Assembly: GCA_964511405.1 (NCBI GenBank) | Contig: CAZEFK010000320.1 | Location: 1-5,498, forward strand | Direction of reading: 5' to 3' | DNA length: 5,498 bases | DNA from: CAZEFK01 sp964511405 | GTDB lineage: Bacteria; Pseudomonadota; Alphaproteobacteria; Elsterales; Elsteraceae | Part shown: positions 1 through 4,759 of the stretch, piece after piece | How the letters are laid out: each line of letters begins with the position of its first letter | How positions within the stretch are numbered: the stretch's first letter is position 1 | The notes under the pieces: model-generated | What the model saw: the letters and a program-made list of their open reading frames with translations, nothing else | Told to the model about the DNA's origin: nothing | Databases searched by the model: none | Program-made: the position numbers and the translations under genes

Positions 1-91
1 GCACCGAATCACAACATATTGATCCGATTCAAGACCTTTTGGGATCGGCTCTAAGGCCACACGCCCACGCCAACGAGTCCGGGATGGATTT

Positions 92-144
92 TGATCTATG
101 GCTTCTCATCGATCTGGATGCCTGGCGCGCCCAGATGATCTATG
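92..144. repeat. 9-base direct repeat TGATCTATG, two copies
   Basis: TGATCTATG occurs at 92-100 and again at 136-144, so the copies start 44 bases apart, close to four turns of the helix. Both lie in the AT-richer leader upstream of the promoter candidate, as paired regulator sites often do. The second copy overlaps the right arm of the inverted repeat at 105-146. No known regulator consensus is recognised, and chance is not excluded. Confidence 0.3.
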
Positions 145-146
145 AG
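105..146. repeat. Imperfect inverted repeat in the operon leader
   Basis: ATCTGG at 112-117 pairs with CCAGAT at 131-136 across a 13-base loop. Further out, CTCAT at 105-109 pairs with ATGAG at 142-146, with unequal unpaired bases between the two stems. The loop side includes the 8-base palindrome GGCGCGCC at 124-131, and CTGG at 122-125 offers an alternative partner for the right arm. T-rich DNA follows (151-154 and 162-167), but too far from the stem for a textbook intrinsic terminator. It could be an operator or a weak upstream terminator. Confidence 0.3.
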
Positions 147-199
147 GTTGTTTTGAATGACTTTTTTCGGACCTTTGCGATATTGGCAACTGTAACCCA

Positions 200-228
200 T
201 TGCAGACGGGGCCTGGCTCAGGTATACA
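200..228 (+). promoter_or_regulatory. Candidate sigma70-type promoter for the five-gene operon
   Basis: A -35-like TTGCAG at 200-205 (first three bases match TTGACA) is separated by exactly 17 bases from a -10-like TATACA at 223-228 (four of six match TATAAT). Transcription would start near 235, leaving about 27 bases of leader before the ATG at 262. Position, spacing and lower GC fit, but both hexamers are imperfect and alphaproteobacterial promoters are hard to call by eye. Confidence 0.35.
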
Positions 229-247
229 TAAGGGATTAATCGTAACG

Positions 248-253
248 GTGGAG
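248..253 (+). promoter_or_regulatory. Ribosome binding site that decides the first start
   Basis: GTGGAG at 248-253 is a good Shine-Dalgarno match and lies 8 bases before the ATG at 262. An in-frame GTG at 253 is also possible as a start, but it would use the last base of this motif and have no ribosome site of its own. The ATG is therefore preferred. Confidence 0.6.
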
Positions 254-261
254 TGATCGCG

Positions 262-642
262 ATGCTCGCCTATGTCATATTGCTGTTCGCTTGCCAATTG
301 GTCGGTGAGATCGCCGCCAAATTGAGCGGGTTGCCGGTACCGGGCTCGGTCATCGGGATGATCCTTCTGTTCCTCGGCTTGCTGATTGTGCGCCGCCGGG
401 TGCCGGCGGGTCTGGATGCCGCCAGCACCGGCTTGCTGCGCTATCTGTTGCTGTTGTTCGTTCCCGCCGGCGTCGGCCTCTACGATCGCTGGCATCTCCT
501 CACCGCCGCAATCATCCCCATCGCTGCTGCAATATTGGTCGGTACAATCCTGACAATCGGCATCACCGGAGTGATCATGCAATTCATTACTCGCCACGTT
601 TCCAGGCGAGACGCTGTCCATCCGACGGAACAGAACGCATGA
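262..642 (+). CDS. CidA/LrgA family membrane protein (holin-like / carboxylate transporter subunit)
   Basis: This small integral membrane protein of 126 residues is the typical size for the CidA/LrgA family. About four hydrophobic helices are visible (roughly residues 2-18, 27-43, 58-78 and 81-105), followed by a short polar, charged tail. Family signatures are LPVPGSVIGMILLF at 24-37 and LLLLFVPAGVG at 62-72. LrgA partners LrgB. In staphylococci the pair was described as an antiholin-like system affecting murein hydrolase activity, whereas in Bacillus (PftA/PftB) and streptococci it imports pyruvate. The sequence cannot tell CidA from LrgA, so no symbol is given. The start is ATG 262, chosen over GTG 253 because of the Shine-Dalgarno position. 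Its stop overlaps the start of the lrgB-type gene in ATGA (639-642), implying translational coupling and a two-protein complex in the inner membrane. Confidence 0.88.
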   Translation: MLAYVILLFACQLVGEIAAKLSGLPVPGSVIGMILLFLGLLIVRRRVPAGLDAASTGLLRYLLLLFVPAGVGLYDRWHLLTAAIIPIAAAILVGTILTIGITGVIMQFITRHVSRRDAVHPTEQNA

Positions 643-1385
643 CCAGCACACTGCACGAGCTCTGGATTTATATATCGAGCCTGCCGTTATTCTGGCTGAC
701 GGTGACGTTGAGTGTTTTTCAAGGATGCGAATACCTGTTCAAATGGGCCAAAGGAGCCCTTCTGCTCAACCCGGTTATCACATCGGTGGCCATTCTCATC
801 GGCCTGCTCTATCTGACTGGAACGGATTACCAGACATATATGTCGGGAGCGCAATTCATCAACACGCTCCTGGGGCCGGCCATTGTTGCGCTGGCCATCC
901 CGCTCTACCGTCAGGTCGAGACCACGCGGCGCTCGCTGGGCGCCATTCTCGCCTCGCTGACCACCGGGTCGGTGTTTGCGTTCGCCAGTGCGGTGACGAT
1001 TGCCTGGCTGCTCGGCGGTCCACCCGAGATCCTGCTGTCGCTGGCCCCCAAATCGGTCACGGTTCCCATCGCCATGGGCATCTCGGAGCGGATCGGCGGC
1101 CAGCCGGCGCTCACGGCCGTCCTGGTGCTCTTGACCGGCATCGTCGGCAACGTCTTTGGCGGCCGGGTGCTGGACCTGTTCCGGGTCACCGATCGCACGG
1201 CGCGCGGTCTGGCCTATGGCGTGGCCGCGCACGGGAATGGCACGGCGCGGGCGCTGCACGAAGATCCGCAGTCGGGCGCGTTTTCCGGGCTCGCCATGGT
1301 GCTGAACGGACTGATCACCGCCATTCTTTTGCCGTTTACCGTCCAGGCGGTGATCGCGTTGCATGTTTTCGGTTTGCGCCCCTAA
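639..1385 (+). CDS. lrgB: LrgB family integral membrane protein
   Basis: At 248 residues, almost wholly hydrophobic helices, this is full length for the LrgB/YohK family. Conserved blocks visible in order are LNPVI at 43-47, LLGPAIVALAIPLYRQ at 77-92, KSVTVPIAMGISERIGG at 138-154, TGIVGNVFGG at 166-175, AHGNGTARAL at 197-206 and GAFSGLAM at 213-220. LrgB is the larger partner of the LrgA protein encoded just upstream. Relatives include the plastid glycolate/glycerate carrier PLGG1, a fusion of the LrgA and LrgB parts, and bacterial pyruvate carriers, so a small 2-oxo or hydroxy acid is the likeliest substrate; a role in murein hydrolase export or cell lysis is the alternative. The start is fixed by the ATGA overlap. 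The symbol denotes family membership, not proven orthology to the staphylococcal gene. The exported Cache gene follows after 15 bases. Confidence 0.9.
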   Translation: MTSTLHELWIYISSLPLFWLTVTLSVFQGCEYLFKWAKGALLLNPVITSVAILIGLLYLTGTDYQTYMSGAQFINTLLGPAIVALAIPLYRQVETTRRSLGAILASLTTGSVFAFASAVTIAWLLGGPPEILLSLAPKSVTVPIAMGISERIGGQPALTAVLVLLTGIVGNVFGGRVLDLFRVTDRTARGLAYGVAAHGNGTARALHEDPQSGAFSGLAMVLNGLITAILLPFTVQAVIALHVFGLRP

Positions 1386-1400
1386 CTGCTGGAGTGTCCC

Positions 1401-1862
1401 ATGCGCCTTGCCGCCTACTGTTCGGCTGTTCTCGTCGCCTGCTTCTTCGCCATTGCGCCGGCAGTAGCCGAAGACTACGGCTCTCCGGACGAAGCCAAGG
1501 CCATGACGGAAAAGGCCGCCGCCTTCCTCTCCGCCAACGGCCCCCAAAAGGCCTTCGCCGCCTTCACCCAGGGCACGGACGGGTTCAAGGACCGCGATCT
1601 ATATGTTTTCGTCTATAACGACAGTGGCATTTGCCAGGCCCATGGCGGCACTCCCGCCCTGGTTGGCAAAAACCTGCTCGAGCTCAAGGACTTTACCGGA
1701 TTTCCCATTATCCGCAAAATCGTGGCGGTCAAGGACGCCGAGTGGATCGACTATCTTTGGAAAAGCCCGGCGTCGGGAAAAGTGGAAAAGAAGCATGCCT
1801 ATATCAAGCGTGTGGGCGATTTTACCCTCGGCGTCGGCGCCTATCTTGGGCAGGCTTCGTGA
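1401..1862 (+). CDS. Exported stand-alone Cache-domain protein (periplasmic ligand sensor)
   Basis: The 153-residue precursor has an N-terminal signal peptide: Met-Arg, a hydrophobic core and an Ala-Val-Ala site ending at residue 23, leaving about 130 mature residues. A lipobox-like LVAC at 11-14 is present, but it sits very early and more hydrophobic residues follow, so cleavage at 23 is preferred. The mature part reads as one single-Cache (Cache_2-like) domain: DLYVFVYNDSG at 66-76, AHGGTPALVGKNLLELKD at 80-97, FPIIRK at 101-106, then DYLWKSPASGKVEKK at 117-131 and KRVGDFTLGVGAY at 136-148. Such domains are normally the outer part of receptors and often bind small carboxylates. Here there is no membrane anchor after the domain and no signalling domain, so it must act as a soluble periplasmic binder or with a partner, most likely the chemoreceptor encoded next. 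GGAG at 1391-1394, six bases before the ATG, supports the start. Confidence 0.85.
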   Translation: MRLAAYCSAVLVACFFAIAPAVAEDYGSPDEAKAMTEKAAAFLSANGPQKAFAAFTQGTDGFKDRDLYVFVYNDSGICQAHGGTPALVGKNLLELKDFTGFPIIRKIVAVKDAEWIDYLWKSPASGKVEKKHAYIKRVGDFTLGVGAYLGQAS

Positions 1863-1907
1863 TATGGTCCGTCCAGCCGCCTCGCTGGCCTTGGCGCTCG
1901 GTGCAGA

Positions 1908-3602
1908 ATGGCCGTCCTTCATAATCTGACATTGACCGTCAAGCTGGCGGTCGCCCCGGTCCTGATCGTCGCGGCCGGCGCCGTTCTCGGCATTCTCACC
2001 TGGCAGATGGCGGCCGGTCAGAATGCGGCGCTGGACGCCTTGTACCATCAGGGCCTGCAGAAACAGCAGTCGCTGTCCGAATTGGGCGCCGCTCTGCTGA
2101 CCGTCCAGACTGATCTTTATCGCACCATTACTTGGCAGAGCGCGGGCATTCCCGACAAGCAGATCAAAGAGTCGGCCGACGCCACGGTTCGATTGACCGA
2201 CTCCATTGCGCCCCAGCTGGACCGGCTGGAAACAAGCTTCAAGGCGAGCCCGTCGGGTGACGTGCTCATCACGCTTCGCCAGGCGATCGAGGCCTATGGG
2301 ACCGACGTCCGCCAAGCCCTCTCGCTGGTCGACGTCGATGCCGCGCTGGCGGCATCGGCGGTCAACGATGCCGAACGCCACTACGCGGCGGTCGAGACGG
2401 CCATGTCGAGCCTGGCCGCGGCGCAAAAGCTGACGAATGACGGTTTGTACGACGCGGCGCAAGGCCTCGTGCACCGGTCGCTCATCGCCTATTTCATCGT
2501 GCTGGTGGCCGCCAACGGCGCCGTGATCGTGATCACCGGCCTGGTCGGCCGTAGCATATCCGGCGGTATCAAGGCGCTCACCCAAGCCATGAGCCGGCTG
2601 GCCGGCGGCGACACCTCGGTGACGGTCATCGGCCATCAACGGCGTGACGAAATCGGCGAAATGGCGCGCGCCGTCGAGGTGTTTTGCGCCACGCGGCGCC
2701 ATGCCGACCAGCTTGAAGCCGACCAGCGGCGGGACGCCGACGCCAAGGAGCAATGGCGCAGCCAGCGTGCGCACCAGGCGGCAAAGTTCGAGGCGGCCGT
2801 CGCCGAGATGCTGGAGGTGGTCGCTGGTGCCGCCAATCGATTGCGCGACACCGCGCAGTCGATGTCGGCGACCGCGGTCGAAACCAACCGCCGGTCGGTC
2901 TCCGTTTCCACGGCGTCCCAAGAAGCGACCCGCAACGTCCAAATTGTCGCCGCTTCGGCCGAGCAGCTGGCCGCGTCGATCCATGAAATCAGCGATCAGG
3001 TCGGCCGGTCGAACCGCATCGCCGACAGCGCCGTCCAGAAGTCCCGGCAGACCGACACGGTGGTCCGCAGTCTGGCCGAGGCGACCCAGCGCATCGGCGA
3101 GGTTCTCCGGCTGATCGATGACATCGCGTCGAACACCAATCTCCTGGCGCTCAACGCGACCATCGAAGCCGCGCGCGCCGGCGAGGCGGGCAAGGGCTTC
3201 GCCGTGGTCGCCGGCGAGGTCAAGAACCTGGCCGGTCAGACGGCGCACGCCATCAGCGAGATCACCGGCCATGTCGATCTGGTGCAGGAGCGAACCGTGG
3301 CGGCGGTGAACGCCATTGCCGAGATCACCGAAACCATCGGTCAGATGGACGACATCTCCGGCGTCATCGCCGCCGCCGTGGAGCAGCAGGGTGCCGCGAC
3401 GCAGGAAATTGCCGAAAATGTGCTGAAAGCGGCGACCGGAATCCAAGAAGTGACAGAGAGCATAGAGGGCGTCAGTGTCTCGGTGCGATCCACCGAACAG
3501 GTCGCAACCGAAGTCTTGTCCGCAGCCGAGAATATGGCCAGCGAGGCCGAAAATTTGCGCCATGAGGTGCACAATTTCCTTCTGACCATTAGAGAAGCCT
3601 GA
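1908..3602 (+). CDS. Transmembrane methyl-accepting chemotaxis protein
   Basis: This 564-residue receptor has the classical layout: TM1 about 13-32, a helical periplasmic domain about 33-190 resembling the four-helix-bundle sensor class, TM2 about 191-214, HAMP to about 266 (DEIGEMARAVEVF at 247-259), then a long coiled-coil signalling domain. The hairpin tip that binds CheA and CheW is plain: NTNLLALNATIEAARAGE at 409-426, continuing to GEVKNLA at 436-442. The HAMP has Gly-Gly (ISGGI) where a Pro is usual. The C-terminus (FLLTIREA) has no CheR-tethering pentapeptide of the NWETF kind. The ATG at 1908 is the first possible start after the stop at 1860-1862 and is needed to keep TM1, although no strong Shine-Dalgarno precedes it, so translation may be coupled to the Cache gene 45 bases upstream. 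The ligand is unknown; the neighbours suggest a small organic acid, sensed directly or through the Cache protein. Confidence 0.93.
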   Translation: MAVLHNLTLTVKLAVAPVLIVAAGAVLGILTWQMAAGQNAALDALYHQGLQKQQSLSELGAALLTVQTDLYRTITWQSAGIPDKQIKESADATVRLTDSIAPQLDRLETSFKASPSGDVLITLRQAIEAYGTDVRQALSLVDVDAALAASAVNDAERHYAAVETAMSSLAAAQKLTNDGLYDAAQGLVHRSLIAYFIVLVAANGAVIVITGLVGRSISGGIKALTQAMSRLAGGDTSVTVIGHQRRDEIGEMARAVEVFCATRRHADQLEADQRRDADAKEQWRSQRAHQAAKFEAAVAEMLEVVAGAANRLRDTAQSMSATAVETNRRSVSVSTASQEATRNVQIVAASAEQLAASIHEISDQVGRSNRIADSAVQKSRQTDTVVRSLAEATQRIGEVLRLIDDIASNTNLLALNATIEAARAGEAGKGFAVVAGEVKNLAGQTAHAISEITGHVDLVQERTVAAVNAIAEITETIGQMDDISGVIAAAVEQQGAATQEIAENVLKAATGIQEVTESIEGVSVSVRSTEQVATEVLSAAENMASEAENLRHEVHNFLLTIREA

Positions 3603-3603
3603 C

Positions 3604-4251
3604 ATGTTGAAGCTATCCCGGCTGACGCGGTTTTGGACCGGCGGCTCCGATTACGACCAGCCCTCGCCCCCGGCCGGCGCCGCGCCGATGCCGGCACGGG
3701 CGCTGCCCGCCGCGTTTCGCGATCCCATAACCGGATTGGCCAGTTGCGCCTTGTTGGAAGACCGGATCGATCAGGCCGTGGCGTTGGCGGAGCGGGCGGG
3801 AAAGGGCCGCGTCGGCGTCCTCTTGCTGTCGGTGGGGCCGATTCAATCGGGCGACACCGCGCTGTTGTGCGAGGTTGCCCGGCGGCTTCAAAGCGGATTG
3901 CGGCGGGGCGACAGCCTTGGGCCTGTCACCGCCGGGGCCGGTGAATTCCTGGTGGTTCTGCCGGTGCTGCCCTATGGCAACGACGCTGCGCTGGTGGCAC
4001 AGAAACTCCTCGATAGTTTGAAAGCGCCAATCCGGACCTCCGGGGACGGCTCCGACATTCAATTGCCGGCCCACATCGGGATCAGCCTGTTTCCCGCCGA
4101 CGGGAATACGTCAGGCGTCTTGATCGCGGCTGCCCTCAAGGAAATGCGGCGAATAGAATTATCCGGCCGCAGTGGCTATGCCTTCGCGAGCACGACCGAA
4201 GCCGTGGAACTTGGGTTTCGTTGGCCGACCGGGCTCAAGGACGCCAGATAA
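3604..4251 (+). CDS. Catalytically degenerate GGDEF-domain protein
   Basis: This 215-residue soluble protein has about 39 Pro/Ala-rich N-terminal residues and one GGDEF fold. Recognisable blocks are DPITGL at 40-45, EVARRLQSGLRRGD at 90-103, AGAGEFLVVLP at 110-120, HIGISLFPADG at 157-167 and GRSGYAF near the end. Diguanylate cyclases join two GTP into c-di-GMP, but this one should not. The signature reads GAGEF (111-115), so the acidic metal ligand is Gly. The usual phenylalanine-x-Asp-x-Asp strand is LLLSVGPI (73-80) with no Asp, and the substrate-binding Asn-Asp segment is shortened away. RRGD at 100-103 resembles the inhibitory c-di-GMP site (RxxD) but lies seven rather than five residues before the signature. 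A c-di-GMP-binding or protein-binding adaptor is the likely role. The ATG follows the receptor stop by one base, with AGAGAAG at 3591-3597 as a weak ribosome site, which suggests co-translation with the receptor. Confidence 0.82.
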   Translation: MLKLSRLTRFWTGGSDYDQPSPPAGAAPMPARALPAAFRDPITGLASCALLEDRIDQAVALAERAGKGRVGVLLLSVGPIQSGDTALLCEVARRLQSGLRRGDSLGPVTAGAGEFLVVLPVLPYGNDAALVAQKLLDSLKAPIRTSGDGSDIQLPAHIGISLFPADGNTSGVLIAAALKEMRRIELSGRSGYAFASTTEAVELGFRWPTGLKDAR

Positions 4252-4261
4252 CGCACGGGCC
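4252..4261. other. 10-base convergent junction between two operons
   Basis: The TAA of the plus-strand GGDEF-like gene (4249-4251) and the minus-strand TGA of the deformylase-like gene (4262-4264) are only 10 bases apart. No stem followed by a T-run is visible in the gap or just outside it on either strand. Termination is therefore probably Rho-dependent or lies inside the opposing gene, and transcripts from the two sides may overlap. Confidence 0.6.
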
Positions 4262-4759
4262 TCACCCGCGCCGCCGCTTCTCCCAGCGCCGGAGCAGCCG
4301 GTCGCGCCGGAGCCGGGACAGGCGGTCGATCCAGAAGATGCCGTCGAGCTGGTCGATCTCGTGCTGCAGGCATACGGCCAGCAGGCCGTCGGCCTCGAGG
4401 TCGCGGTCGGCGCCGTCCAGGTCCCGGTAGCCGACGCGCACCCGGGCCGGGCGCTCGACACTGTCGACGGCGCCCGGCATCGAGACGCTGCCCTCGTCGT
4501 GGCGCACCCGGTCCGGCGACGCCCACAGGAGCTCGGGATTGATCAGGGTGCGCACCCCGTCCGCGGCGTCCAGCTCGAGCACCACCACACGCAGCGGTAC
4601 GCCGACATGCGGTGCGGTGATGCCGATCCCGGGCGCCGCCCGCAGGGTGTCGAGCAAATCGCCCGCCAGCCGCCGCAGGTCGGCATCGAAGGCGTTCACC
4701 GGCGCTGCCGGCCGGCGCAACCGCGGGTCGGGATAGGCGAGGATCGGGCGAACCGCCAC
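4262..4759 (-). CDS. Peptide deformylase-like protein with altered active site
   Basis: The 165-residue protein has the size and order of a peptide deformylase, the cytosolic metalloenzyme that removes formyl from the first Met of new proteins. It starts RPILAYPDPRLRRPA, as the family does. All three motifs are recognisable but changed. Motif 1 (GxGxAAxQ) is GIGITAPH at 44-51, with Gln replaced by His. Motif 2 (EGCLS) is EGSVS at 89-93, with the metal-binding Cys replaced by Ser. Motif 3 (HExDH) is HEIDQ at 133-137, with the second metal-binding His replaced by Gln while the catalytic Glu 134 remains. Two of three metal ligands are lost, so normal deformylase activity is unlikely. I recall similar deformylase-like paralogues in other alphaproteobacteria, so this may be a maintained subfamily rather than decay. 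The start is GTG at 4759, directly after the TGA of the upstream receptor gene. The C-terminus is rich in Arg. Confidence 0.87.
   Translation of the reverse strand: MAVRPILAYPDPRLRRPAAPVNAFDADLRRLAGDLLDTLRAAPGIGITAPHVGVPLRVVVLELDAADGVRTLINPELLWASPDRVRHDEGSVSMPGAVDSVERPARVRVGYRDLDGADRDLEADGLLAVCLQHEIDQLDGIFWIDRLSRLRRDRLLRRWEKRRRG

Larger units (their letters stand above)
1..261. other. Leader / intergenic region upstream of the lrgAB-type operon
   Basis: No recognisable gene lies here. By direct count, two sampled 60-base rows (1-60 and 121-180) are each 29/60 G+C, clearly lower than the genes that follow. A plus-strand frame is open from the left edge (base 3) to a TAA at 237-239. Its translation matches no family I know and its codon third positions show no strong GC preference, so I do not call it a gene, though it could be the tail of an upstream one. 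The region also holds a direct repeat, an imperfect inverted repeat, a six-T run at 162-167 and a promoter candidate, listed separately. It most likely carries the control region of the downstream operon. Confidence 0.6.

Noticed and set aside
184..203. Possible sigma54 promoter (TGGCA followed by TTGC)
   Set aside because: TGGCA (184-188) and TTGC (200-203) look right separately, but the GG and GC elements are 17 bases apart instead of the required 12.
106..651. 181-codon minus-strand open frame across the leader and the LrgA gene
   Set aside because: It overlaps a clear CidA/LrgA gene, and its translation is low-complexity and polar (Gln, Asp, Gly, Arg) with no motif.
687..1547. 286-codon minus-strand and 297-codon plus-strand frames overlapping the LrgB and Cache genes
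   Set aside because: Both are out-of-frame shadows. Their translations are Arg/Gly/His-rich and carry no domain signature, whereas the LrgB and Cache frames do.
1860..1910. Cache and receptor genes in the same frame, separated by a single TGA: a readthrough or broken Cache-receptor fusion
   Set aside because: The frame is indeed open from 1863 to 3602, but joining them would put the receptor's first segment on the wrong side of the membrane. The receptor already has a complete TM1-sensor-TM2 layout from its own ATG. One chance in three explains the shared frame.
1599..3605. 668-codon open frame on the minus strand opposite the receptor gene
   Set aside because: It is the mirror of a high-GC coding region with strong codon bias. 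Its translation is rich in Gly, Arg, His and Asp with no family motif, while the plus strand has an unmistakable receptor.
4230..4280. Intrinsic terminator at the convergent gene ends
   Set aside because: No complementary arms followed by a T-run were found on either strand.
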